The translations under genes and the position numbers were made by a program. DNA of 59,975 bases, from positions 1 through 59,975 of the forward strand of contig MU602730.1 in assembly GCA_025201865.1 (NCBI GenBank), in the 5' to 3' direction. Every line of letters starts with the position of its first letter. The stretch's first letter is position 1. A model generated the notes under the pieces. That model was not told the DNA's origin. It did no database searches and worked only from the letters and a program-made list of their open reading frames with translations. Origin of the DNA: Ramicandelaber brevisporus. Its lineage: Eukaryota; Kickxellomycota; Ramicandelaberales; Ramicandelaberaceae. Below, in pieces: positions 19,014-29,288 of the stretch.

Positions 19014-20036
19014 TTAGAATGAGCGATATGAACTAAACATGTCTTGTACCATATCAATAGTACCAGCTGAGCAAACTTCATTTCTTATAGCTTCAGCATC
19101 AGGTACCTTTTCCGAGATGGTTTTAATTCTGTTGCCATGGGATGGATGAGTGCTAATGAATTGGAAAGGAGCATCCTTGGCCTTCTGCTGCATTCTAGTC
19201 CATAGCTGAACAGTTTCCGCTGGAGGATAACACGCTTTAGCCATCAAGTTCAATCCAATCATATCCGCTTCAGTCTCACACGCTCTACTATTGGGCAGCA
19301 TTACTCCCAATTCCATCAACATTCTGTTGGTTTGGTAGAATGATGGATCAATAAAAACACTTAGCAACAACAAAAATATCCCTGAAATTGAGTCCAGCGA
19401 CATCTTCTCTGCACTGTGTCTAGCCACTTGATGCGCTACTTCGTGTCCTAGCACCGATGCTAACCCAGCCTCATTTTGGGCAATCGGCAGTATCCCTGAA
19501 AACACAAATATTCTCCCACCTGGCAAAACAAATGCATTTGGCTCATCGCTGTGAATGACATGGACTCTCCAGTCGGTATCCGTTGGCATTTCTGAGGATG
19601 CCACCTCTATAATGCGATTAGCTACTTTCCGGACATATTGGCTGATGGGATGATTGTCTGGATACAGCTGGTTACTATACTTTTGCAATAGAGCCCTATA
19701 GGCTTGATCGCCAGCTGCCTTCTCTGCCTCCCGAGACACATTCATAAATCTAAGTCTGCCAGTGACCGGCGCTGGCTCTAAATGACTAACATAGTATGCA
19801 CCAAATGAAAGACCAGCTCCACCAATAATATACATTGTACGCTGATTAAGTCTGCCTCCAAACGCACTGCTTGACTGGTTTTTGCCATTGTTTGGGTCTC
19901 CAAACCTTCGATATGTTACGACCGGTGGTCGACTGTACCCTCTAACCTGCTGCCGGAGGAGAGGACTATAGCCACTCTGGCCTGCCTTAATCTGATGTAA
20001 AACAGCGCAAAACCTCGTTGTCATCGCACGCGTCAT
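19014..20036 (-). CDS. OMA1: Mitochondrial metalloendopeptidase Oma1
   Basis: 340 residues from the ATG at 20036. The frame extends to a GTG at 20111, but the upstream part is Phe/Leu-rich and the presequence clearly starts MTRAMTTRFCAVLHQIK, with an R-G-Y-S processing-type site near 32-35. A membrane anchor lies near 70-90 (MYIIGGAGLSFGAYYV). The peptidase M48 motif is HEVAHQVARH (about 196), and the third zinc ligand is in ACETEADMIGLNLM (about 250). Oma1 sits in the inner membrane, cleaves damaged or stressed substrates, and controls OPA1/Mgm1-type processing in animals and protein quality control in yeast. Length matches yeast Oma1 (345). Confidence 0.93.
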   Translation of the reverse strand: MTRAMTTRFCAVLHQIKAGQSGYSPLLRQQVRGYSRPPVVTYRRFGDPNNGKNQSSSAFGGRLNQRTMYIIGGAGLSFGAYYVSHLEPAPVTGRLRFMNVSREAEKAAGDQAYRALLQKYSNQLYPDNHPISQYVRKVANRIIEVASSEMPTDTDWRVHVIHSDEPNAFVLPGGRIFVFSGILPIAQNEAGLASVLGHEVAHQVARHSAEKMSLDSISGIFLLLLSVFIDPSFYQTNRMLMELGVMLPNSRACETEADMIGLNLMAKACYPPAETVQLWTRMQQKAKDAPFQFISTHPSHGNRIKTISEKVPDAEAIRNEVCSAGTIDMVQDMFSSYRSF

Positions 20037-20547
20037 CTTGTTCTGGAGTGTTGGTTCAATTTTTGCTACGAAAAAAAATTGTAAGGAAAACAAGAAGTCA
20101 ACGACCATCACTGGGCACTTTTCCTGACGCAGATGGATTTGCCCATATAGGAATATCTCTACTAGGTGTTAGCCCGGAAAATGTACCACCTTTCCCTCCC
20201 TCACATACACATTTGTGGCCATAGCGCTCGATGTCGCCGTTGTATGAGCTGTTTTCACTCTTCCACATACTCTCTCTCAATTGGAGGCAATGATACGAGC
20301 GACTGCGTGTAGATGATATAGTAATGTGGTCCGCTTTTGCAGGATGACTGCCTAGATATTGGCAGGAGAATATATGCCGCACAAATTGGGTGGACCTGCC
20401 AACATGCATAAATGGTATAAGCTTTATATTGCAATTTATAATATAAGCGCTGGCACTCTCTGTAAAGTACTGCGAGAATCAGAAGGAAATCTTGTTTCTT
20501 TGACTTTGCTCACCACAACGACACCAACAACCTTACCAACCAACCAA
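20037..20547. promoter_or_regulatory. Divergent promoter of OMA1 and the cysteine-rich secreted-protein gene
   Basis: 511 bp. A stretch near 20405-20450 (AAATGGTATAAGCTTTATATTGC) is AT-rich with a TATAAG element about 125 bp before the secreted-protein ATG, a fair TATA-box candidate. The leader just before that ATG is ACC/AAC-rich. No other gene is convincing. Confidence 0.45.
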
Positions 20548-21021
20548 ATGAAACCGAGCATCATCACAATTTGTATCGTAGCAGTTACTCTGCTCTTTGC
20601 GACGCCATTTGCATTGGCCGATTGCGATGAAGAGAAGCTTAAATCCTGCGTAGCCTGTCCCCAAAGCCACTTGGATGCCTGTAAGGATAACACAGCCTGC
20701 ACCTGCAGTGCTTCAATGTTTGTCTTGGACTGCTACAAATCCGAGGATTGTAAGATGGCCCATAAGACTGAGATTGATGCTATCGAGAGGAACATGAAGA
20801 CTGCCGGCTGTACCGATAACCCCACATGCGAACAATCTAAACTTGATGCCTGTATCGAGCCGGTCAACGATGCAATTAGCAAATGCAACAAAGATCAAGC
20901 GTGCATTTGCACTGGCATGAAGGGTCAAAAGGGGTGCGTTGAGGATAATGGCTGCCAAAAGAAATTCATTGGCTCCCTCGAGGTGTTTTACAAGCATATC
21001 TGTGAGTATTGTAAGAGCTAA
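20548..21021 (+). CDS. Secreted small cysteine-rich protein with internal duplication
   Basis: 157 residues from the ATG at 20548; the frame extends back to 20359, but the signal peptide marks the start. Residues 1-24 (MKPSIITICIVAVTLLFA, ending FALA) form a classical signal peptide. The mature part has 19 cysteines and no membrane segment or evident GPI signal. It contains two copies of C-x5-C-x-C-x8-C-x5-C-x(15-19)-C: the first opens CKDNTACTC and the second CNKDQACIC, both preceded by QS-x-LDAC. The pattern is not a clean CFEM domain or hydrophobin. I do not recognise the family. Such proteins are often wall, adhesion or effector-type secretions; that is inference. It is convergent with the LPMO gene. 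Confidence 0.8.
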   Translation: MKPSIITICIVAVTLLFATPFALADCDEEKLKSCVACPQSHLDACKDNTACTCSASMFVLDCYKSEDCKMAHKTEIDAIERNMKTAGCTDNPTCEQSKLDACIEPVNDAISKCNKDQACICTGMKGQKGCVEDNGCQKKFIGSLEVFYKHICEYCKS

Positions 21022-21218
21022 TCGTCACGTCCCTTTCATTGTTGACTTCTAAATATCCGTCATACATCTCGACTTTACTTTTTCTTAATCAGCTTTGAAT
21101 TCATCGGCATCCCTAGTATATCCCGTGGCCGATTACTCCAATAGCAATAATAGTAATAGTAATAAAAAGGAAGAAAAAAAGAAAGAAGAAAAAGAATGAG
21201 AGAGTCGGTGATGTTGTT

Positions 21219-22700
21219 TTATCCACAAAATAGACCAGTTGAGCCAGCGTTATTCTGGCAAGCTGTTGAAGTTGGACACATTGTGGTTAGCATTATACCA
21301 TTTGAGCACGTCTGAAATCCGCGTCCATCAGCTGTGCAAAACATGGCTCCATTCACGCACTTGGGCGGTCCGGCCGATTGAACATTTGCAAATGCGTTGT
21401 GGACAACTGGATGGTTTACACCGGCTGGTACTGGCTGCTGTTGATGCTGTTGCTGGTGAGGAGACTGAGCCAATGTATTTGAATGTACGACTGGTGATTG
21501 CTGTTGTTGCTGCTGTTGCTGCTGTTGCTGTGAAACCGATACAACTGATGAACGAGCTGCCGCTGCATCGAGGAGAGCCTTTTGGACAACTTGCAACTGA
21601 TTCAACTGTGCTTCGAGTGACACCAGCTGCTGTTTAATTTGATATTGGGCCAGCTGGTTTTTGTTCCATGAATCAATATCATTTGGCGACATCCGACTTG
21701 CATCTGGTGGAGCAACTGAGTTAACACCGCTTCCTGTTGTAACTGGTTTGTTCTGAGCTGGCATAGTTGGTGGCTGTAGCTGAGATGGCTGCAACTGGGG
21801 TCCAAACCGAATAGACTGCGATTGCTGAGGTGCTGCTGGAGCTGCTGCCGGAGCTGCTGCCGGAGCTGGAACTGCTGGCTGTGTCGCTGGCCGCTGAGCA
21901 ACTGGCTGCTGCTGTTGTTGAGGCTGCTGCTGTTGCTGAGGCTGTTGAACGGGACGAGCTGGCTGAGCTTGGTTTGTTGCTGACGCTACTGCCTTAAGAG
22001 GAAGCCCAGTGCCTCTCACTGTCAAAATACGAGAGTGCTCCATCAAATCTGCACCATCATACATTCCCGGCTGTGGGAACTCTGGAATAGTTGGATAGCC
22101 TGCCAAATTTGCTACAAACAGTTCGGGACCGCTGATTGATCCATCCAAAACACCACCTTCGATTCGGATATCTGCACAGTTCTGGTAATACTCTCTTGCA
22201 CCCAGCCGATTGATCCATGACCATGAGAACACCGCGCTCTCGGCCGGCGGAGCAGTCGCTGGAATTGTCACCATGAAACTGTTTCCTGAGCCACGCAGAC
22301 ACTCACTCATGACCGTTTGCAAGACTACAAATGTTCTTCCGCCGTCGTAGCTGATGCTGAACTGGCAATGGCCACCCTGGTGAGTTGCAGATCCTTCGAT
22401 TTGCACGGGGATCGCCTGTCCTGCTTGAACGGTGAACGTCGTCGGACCGGTGGGGAAGCCGCGGCACGGGAAGGGCTTGGATGAGCCGAGTGGCGCTGTC
22501 ATGTCATAGTCAACAAGACCTTGCTGAACATAAAATGGCGAGTTCTTTGAGCGGCGAGGTGGTGGATTGGCCATCATCATGTGGGCAGACACGGATGATA
22601 CAAGCGCAAAGCCCAGAAGGACGAGGCACACTATGAAACGCGCTGCACCTCCCGCTGTTGTCGTAGCTGCTGATGTTGCGGCCATGGCTGCTCGACGCAT
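21219..22700 (-). CDS. Secreted lytic polysaccharide monooxygenase (chitin type) with CBM19-like module
   Basis: 493 residues from the ATG at 22700. A signal peptide ends SVSA just before H40, which would become the N-terminal copper-binding His (HMMMANPPPRR). The catalytic domain (40-230) has THQGGHCQFSISYDGG (H107, H111), SWSWINRLG, YYQNCADI and LFVANLAGYPTIPEF, matching the fungal 'chitin-binding type 4' LPMO group common in early-diverging fungi. A long Gln/Pro/Ala linker (about 240-440) follows. The last 49 residues hold six spaced cysteines (CVNGAMFCTADG, GFQTCSNG, ending LFCG), similar to CBM19 chitin-binding modules. Expected role: oxidative cleavage of chitin outside the cell, in remodelling or attack on other organisms. 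Both domains and the signal peptide support this well. Confidence 0.88.
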   Translation of the reverse strand: MRRAAMAATSAATTTAGGAARFIVCLVLLGFALVSSVSAHMMMANPPPRRSKNSPFYVQQGLVDYDMTAPLGSSKPFPCRGFPTGPTTFTVQAGQAIPVQIEGSATHQGGHCQFSISYDGGRTFVVLQTVMSECLRGSGNSFMVTIPATAPPAESAVFSWSWINRLGAREYYQNCADIRIEGGVLDGSISGPELFVANLAGYPTIPEFPQPGMYDGADLMEHSRILTVRGTGLPLKAVASATNQAQPARPVQQPQQQQQPQQQQQPVAQRPATQPAVPAPAAAPAAAPAAPQQSQSIRFGPQLQPSQLQPPTMPAQNKPVTTGSGVNSVAPPDASRMSPNDIDSWNKNQLAQYQIKQQLVSLEAQLNQLQVVQKALLDAAAARSSVVSVSQQQQQQQQQQQSPVVHSNTLAQSPHQQQHQQQPVPAGVNHPVVHNAFANVQSAGPPKCVNGAMFCTADGRGFQTCSNGIMLTTMCPTSTACQNNAGSTGLFCG

Positions 22701-23143
22701 CACGGAGTAATAAATATATCAAAAGAAAAAAGAGTATAGTAAAGGAAAGCACCTGCACCAAATAGCTTGATCAATATCGCTTATCCGTCTTGTCGGTGTG
22801 TGGCTGTGACGCGTGAACAAGCGAGCGTGAACTAGAATAAAAGAAATGCGAAAGGGTGACGAAATGGAAGTATCAACCAGCGTGTCAAAGGGAGGAGAGG
22901 CGGTGGAATAAACGTGACCAGCACGGAAAAGTGAGCATTTCAAAAATGCAGCCGTTTCAGGGCATTCAAAGGAGGTTGAAGTTACCGAGTGAAGAAGAAG
23001 GAAGAAGAAAAAACGTGCTTTAAGACAGGTTTGACAACGACAGCCGTCTGATTTGTTTTTATTTTTATTTTTACTATCTCGGAAAGTGAATGGTTAATAA
23101 TAATTGAAATGATATGAAATGAAATGATATGAAATGGGATTGT
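22701..23143. other. Intergenic: LPMO leader and 3' flank of UFD4
   Basis: 443 bp on the minus strand. Repeated GAAATGATATGAAATG words lie at about 23105-23140, just past the UFD4 stop, and a TTTTTATTTTTA run at about 23055-23070 may hold polyadenylation signals. No gene is supported. Confidence 0.4.
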
Positions 23144-25339
23144 TTATGAAAGATGGAATGCACCTTGGCCCTCATTCATTGCAGTGAGGAGCTTATCCTT
23201 CAGAACAGCGGCACTGGAATAGTTGGGAAGCTTCAAATAGTTTGTGCAGGTCATCACGCTGGGCAGAGAGTCATCCTTGTTGGATTTGCCGGGAGGAGAC
23301 GGCTTGTGAACAACAGTGAATGGCGGATGCAGTGCAGAGAAGCCACCAACGGGCAGCTTGGGTGAGCCAGTGATGAACCGCAAGAACGAGCGACGCTGTC
23401 TGCGATCAAATGATGACAGAAGTTCCATCAGCTGGCAGACAATTGGGCTGTCCAGGGTGTAGCCATGGTCTGCAATTAGGGCTGTACGAAGTGTGGAAAG
23501 AGTCCAATCCTCAGAGTCGGTCGAGTCGCCGAGAAGCGTGCTCAGCTCATCCGAGGTGAGCATCGACATTGTACCAAGTGGTAGAATCATGCTGAAGCCA
23601 CGACGGAATGCATCAACCTGCTGTCTAACACCAGCACGCAGTGTCCACTCCAGAACCAACTGCACATATTGATCCACATTGTACACCGTAACATCAACCG
23701 ACTCGCCATATGGCTTGAGCTTGATATGAGGATATCCAGGAAGAGTAAAGTCAAGTGACATGTCCTCAACTTTGTGGCCGCCAGAGGTACGCAAGCTGGC
23801 CAAGCGCTGAAGCTTCTCGGTGTGGGAGAGGGAGTCATCGCTGTAAATGGATTGCTTGGCAGTAGCCACAGCAGCAAGAGAGTGCAATGATCTGGCAAGC
23901 TGAGGGTCAACGCGAGATAGCTCCAATAGTGTTGGTTTGCTGGCACGGTCCATCACCAAGTCAAAGAAGACTGGGTTGAACGGAATGTCAATTATACGAG
24001 AATCCAGCATTGAGCGGGCGACTACCTGGCCAATGGCCTCAAAGTAGCCAGTAACGGTTGGATCCAATTCCACTGCAGGGGATGGGAATAAGCCATTGGT
24101 GAAGGGAACAAACTGGGATTGCGGGAATAAAGTTGCATCGTCTCGCCACATTTTGAGATTACGGCGACAAAACTCTTTGGAAACCAGCGAATAGAATTCG
24201 AGAGTTGGGCCAAGACCAGTTCCAACCTCGTCAAAATAGTCAATTTCCAGTGCATACTGGCCAGTGCCATAGGTAGATAGCACTTTGATCGCATAGTCAA
24301 GCAGTCTAGTTCGATGAATACGAATCTTTTGTCGAGAAACACGTGACAATGATGCAAGAGCCTCATCCTGGTGGGAGTAAATGTCGTCATTGCGTGATCC
24401 ATTAGTGCTATTATTGCCACGCTGAGCGTTACCTGCATTACGTGCAGCCTGAATCTTCTCTCTCAAGCGCGCGAGGAATCTAGCCAATCCAAACCCAATT
24501 GAATGTTGATATTCGAGACGATGCTCAAGTGGAATGACAGAGGGGAAGTTGCGCATAATGACTGTAACCCAGGATGGAAGACATCCCATTGAGACAATGA
24601 ACGCCTCATCCAATTGACGATGCACTTTAGATGCGAGCTGGCGATTGATAAATGCAGATGGTGGCAGTGTAGACACAAGTGCGTCTTTCACAGCAGACTC
24701 TTTCCCAGTGTCTGAGCTACCACTGCTGGCAGACGGCTTGAGAAGTGAATTGAAACGGGCAAACTCAGTCCATTCATTGTTGAAGCTTTGAAGAGCAGAC
24801 AAAAGCTCAAGAACAGCATAGGAAGCCTCATACTCACGCTTCAATTCAGTTGCCATTTTGTTGATATCACCATTTGATAATTCAGTTACTGATCCAGCTG
24901 CTGGTTGGACTTGGTCGCGCTTTCCAGGAACAACTTTATAAGTGACACTAAATATGCGATTAAATACAGCTAATGGACGCACAGATGCTGCATCGTTTGA
25001 ATCAGAATAGCGCTGTTGTTGTTGCTGCTGCTGCTGTTGCTGCTGTTGCTGTTGTTGACGATTCATGTAATCCCATGCAGATTTAAACACATATTGAACA
25101 GCATTTACAGGTTCACCTTCAAGCTCAAATTCAATTCGCCAATTGTTAGACACAGTTGCTGCAGCAGAATATGAACCAAGAGAACGTGCGGCTGGTGAAC
25201 GCTGAGTTTGACGCTGAGATGATGGGGTTGCTGAGCGGGACGGAGTCAAATCAACAGCCTCAGATGGTGGTGTTGATTCACTTCTATTATTTCCACCACT
25301 ATTGCCATTACTATCGATATCCATTTGATTATCAGAACT

Positions 25340-25375
<36 letters not shown>

Positions 25376-28300
25376 GAGTGTAGACACTGTAGACGCAGCA
25401 TCGTCGGTAGTGGTTGCAGTGGTGGTTGCAGTGGTGGTAGTAGTAGTTGGTGTTGTATCATTTTGAGATAGCTTATTCAAGAATGAGCCAGTAACACGCA
25501 AGTTTGGACGTAAAAACTCCTCCAAAGCAGTGAAACGAGACAAACCAAGTACAGAGACCGAAGAGTGTCGATTTAGTCCACTTGCAATTGACTTCTGCTC
25601 AGGACTGATGGCAAGTTCGATACGCAGCTGTCTGGTTAAGAGATCAACTGGATTTGTTACTGAACTCTCTAAACTAGTTGTTGCAGCGGTGGAAACTTCA
25701 AATGTCTCAACTGAGCCGAGATATTCATGTAGACGCTCAATCAGGTTGCCAAATGCACTTTTGTTTACACTAAACACATTGCTGAATGCATCTGATATAG
25801 CATTTGACGACGATGGCGATGGCGATGACGATGAAGATGACGACGGCGGAATGAGTGCGTTTCTCAGTGATGATACAATACCCGAACGACTAAATTCATA
25901 TGCAGTAATTCCACCAGGGCTGGTCAATAGCTCAGCCAGCCTACTGAACAGTGCCTGTGAAGTGACTGAATCCAAATTATTCGACTGAAGACCAGATGTG
26001 ATGTCGAGCAGTTCAGAGTGGGCACTTGCCGCTGCGGAAGAAGCAGGTGACATTGGACCAGCACTGTTCTGCTCAGTGTTACTGTTCAGCTTGAATGTGA
26101 CATGAGCGGCGGCCTGTGCCATCCAGTCCAGAGCATCTCCATCATTGCTACTACTGGCATTTTTACTGCCACCGTGAGCAGACTCCAGAATAAACTTCAG
26201 CTTGGCATCAGGCGTACCACGCGGAATAGTGCTCGATGCACGGAATGCCAGGAATGGTGCAGTCAGACGAGCAGCATACATTGTATCCAACAAGCTAGCG
26301 ACTGGTTGGTCAGGGTTGAATTCAAATGGAGTGGCTGAGGCTGTCATTTTGCTGCGTTTCTGAGATTTTGATGAGGCCGCAGATGATGTGCGCTCAACTG
26401 ACTGAGGCTCTGCTGTGGCTTCCTTGCTGGCAATGTACTCAGCAATGGAGGACTCCAAATCATTCAATTCATCAGATACACCTTCACGACGCAGGCGAGA
26501 CAGATAAACATCAGGCAATCGATCAACAAGCAGTGAGGAAAGAGCCAATGCACCGGCCGTAATCCACGCGTGATCGCGACGAGACAGCAATGCTGCCACA
26601 AATGCAGCTAGTGGGACGTTGGCAAGAATACGGCGCATTTCGTCACTGCCAGCCTCTGCAAGTAGAGCAATGGTTTTGCATACAACCAAGACAGACATTT
26701 GACGCAGGTGAAGATTCATGGTGGAAGCGTGGGTTTCAAGCAGAGTCGGCAGCAAAACTTCAGCCACTACACGCATGTTGCTGATGGCAGTGGATGAGAC
26801 TGAGCCGGAGGATGAAGATGAAGAAGATGAAGACGGCGCCTTTTCATCGGCGCATAGAGGAGGAAGAGGCAGCAAATTGGAAATCAGCTTGAGAGCAGCC
26901 CACTCTTGATCGTTGGCAGCTCGAGTGCTGGAATCACCATCTGTTGTGGAGACTGGACGTACAATGCGCAGCACAGTGTTTACAATGCCAAGCTCAACCA
27001 TGGTTGCAGCACGATCAGGCGACACACGTGCAATGCTGGAGAGTGCACCCAGAATGAGAGTGAGCGAGCCAGAGTTGATAACATTCGACGTTGAATTACT
27101 AGAAGATGGCGCGCCAGGAACAGCATTGGCAGCCAAAGAAATAAGAACACGCATCAAGTCATCGGGTACCACAGCATTCAAGTGCTCAGCAGCAGATGAG
27201 TCACGGTGGAAAGACTGCACAAGCCGAGAAATGCACAGACAGCTGCTATTGGCCATACGTGCATCTGAACTCTGCAAAGTCTGAGTCAACACTGGCAGCA
27301 CTGGAGATAGCGTGGAAATCTTGTTTGCTGGGAAACGAACAGCACAGTTTGCAGCAACTTCAATGGCAGAACGCTGGACGCTCGTGCTGAAGAAATCAAG
27401 GAATTGAAGAGAGGCTGGAACACCATCGGCTGCATTGACTGCATCGGGACTAGATGACGAGAGCTTAGCTAATAGACCAAGAGACAGCTCAGCCAGGTCA
27501 ATGACTTCAATGTTTAGCAGCTTGTCAACGAGGGCTTGCACGGCACCACTGGAGGCTACAGACGGGACTGTTGATGGCAGCGCTTCCATGAGATTGGCCA
27601 AGCAACGACCAGCGAGCATCATAATCTCTGGGTTTTGAGCACCTGCGCCGGCACCTGCGCCAAATCCAAATCCATCAAAGTCACCGCGGGAGGCAGCGAG
27701 CGCAGCAGCCAAAGCAGCATCCTCATCTTCTTCATCAACATCGCTGTATGAATCATCGCCCTCGTTATCGCCACCAGAGCGAGCAGCCTTTGGATTTCCT
27801 TCTCTAAGAAGAGCCACAAGAATAGGTAAATAACGTGAGGTTGGGAATGAGCCCTCCATAACATCTTCATTGGCCATTGCGAGTGTCTCTGAGAGTTGCT
27901 GAAGACCAGAAAGCACTTGAGAAGTATTGCCACTCTTGAGGGATGTCTGAATGGAACCAAACACTGATGATAAACTCGGTCGTCCACTGCCGCTGCCACC
28001 GCCTGCGAAATCTCGAAGCATTGAGAAGAAGGCATTGCGAAGCATCCCTGCAGTCAGTGGTCCATCATGTCCAGAATTGCTACCATTGCTATTGTTATTG
28101 CTATTGCTATTGTTATCAGAGGATTGATTGCGGTCAGATTCTTCATCATCACCTTCATTATCGCTATCTGTGTCATACCCATCCTCATCTTCCTCATCCT
28201 CTTCTTCTTTGTCATCCTCTTCATCTTCATCATCTTGGTTATCATCATCACCATCTTCTTCTTCTTCATTATCATTATCATTATCATCATCATCATCATC

Positions 28301-28399
28301 GTTTGATTCACTGTGAGATTTTGAATGATCATTATGAACATCAGACTCGCCACCATTGTCATTGGTGTTCTCATTGTCGCTTTCACTCTCGGCCGAGCC

Positions 28400-28444
<45 letters not shown>

Positions 28445-28780
28445 GTCATCATATGCAGCTGATCCATAAACATGTCTCATAGAAGGTGTTTCTCCATCAA
28501 AATCGAGCGCTGTGATCATTTCTGCCGAAGCCAATACAGGAGATGGAGCATTATCTTTAGATTCCAAACACTGCTGCATGTGTTCTGAATCAGTATCTTG
28601 ACGCTGCATAGTGTGATGCATAGGTTGAGTGCGGCTTGCTGCCATAGCTTCTGCCGTAGCTGCTGTAACTGTAACTGTAGCTGCTGCTTGTTTAGCTACG
28701 ATCGCGGCCGTCTGCTGTTGCTGCAGTAGTGCAACTTTCTCGTCAGATGACGACTTGTTTTCAGTAGCCTTGTTGCCCAT
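23144..28780 (-). CDS. UFD4: HECT E3 ubiquitin ligase, Ufd4/TRIP12 type
   Basis: 1878 residues from the first ATG (28780). The frame is open for 77 further codons to a TTG at 29011 with coding-like, nuclear-signal sequence (AKRRRSRDS, SKRRKLDS), so the true start is uncertain. The N-terminal third holds a long Asp/Glu tract. Armadillo-like helical repeats follow at roughly 250-780, then Ser-rich spacers and a poly-Gln run near 1240. The HECT domain fills about the last 380 residues, ending in the catalytic loop MTCTNYLKLPNYSS (Cys near 1844) and the conserved final segment with AFHLS. Ufd4 and TRIP12 build K29/K48-branched chains in the ubiquitin-fusion and N-degron pathways. ARM repeats plus HECT, the TCxNYLKLP motif and the size agree. 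TRIP12's WWE domain is not seen. Confidence 0.92.
28398..28450 (-). repeat. GAT/ATC repeat coding a poly-Asp tract in UFD4
   Basis: An almost pure CATCAT run on the plus strand reads as Asp codons on the minus strand. A second, imperfect acidic stretch follows at 28180-28300. Such tracts are prone to slippage, so the exact length should be treated with caution. Confidence 0.85.
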
Positions 28781-29288
28781 AGAGAGACTGTCGCTAGTTG
28801 AGTCAAGCTTACGACGTTTGCTGATGCTATCAATGTTGTTATCTTCGTCACCACCAGAGTTAAATGCAAAGCGCGCTGCTGACAAAGAGGAAGCAGAGGA
28901 AGACGAGTCGCGACTGCGGCGACGTTTTGCGCCGTCGTTGCCGTGCTTGTGCCTGGGGGCCGTTGTTGGTAGAATGAAAGCCGCGGATACTGCGGAAGCA
29001 AAGTCGCTCAACCTTTCGCGGCAAAAGTTAGGTCAGCGAACGGGTTGGAGGCGATTAAGCAAACAGGCAAAGAGTATGGAGGAAAGAGAAGCAAAGATGC
29101 ACAGTTGGATAGATAGATAGATGAATAGATAGATAGATGAAGGCTACTGTGTCTTGCTACAAACCTATGTCTTGCTGGAGTGATTGATTGAGCTGCAGGT
29201 TTCTGGCAAAGGAAGAAGTCAGATTGCAGCAAAACACACAGCAAAACACACACAGCAAAGCACACAGCAAAAAAAGAATACAAAGCTG
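28781..29288. promoter_or_regulatory. Divergent UFD4/BUD32 5' region without minus-strand ATG
   Basis: Bases 28781-29011 continue the UFD4 frame in a coding-like way. From 29012 to the BUD32 start the minus strand contains no ATG at all. It also holds GATA repeats (29108-29138) and an ACACAGCAAA-type repeat (29226-29271) in the BUD32 leader. On the minus strand CCTAAC followed 15 bases later by AAAG just upstream of 29011 resembles an intron 3' end. Confidence 0.5.

Noticed and set aside
20098-20409. 103-codon minus-strand frame upstream of OMA1
   Set aside because: No domain or signal; lies in the divergent promoter and contains a TATA-like stretch at its edge.
28398-28450. Regular short repeats considered as a CRISPR-like or satellite array
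   Set aside because: It is a pure trinucleotide run with no spacers, inside a coding frame for poly-Asp; the organism is eukaryotic.
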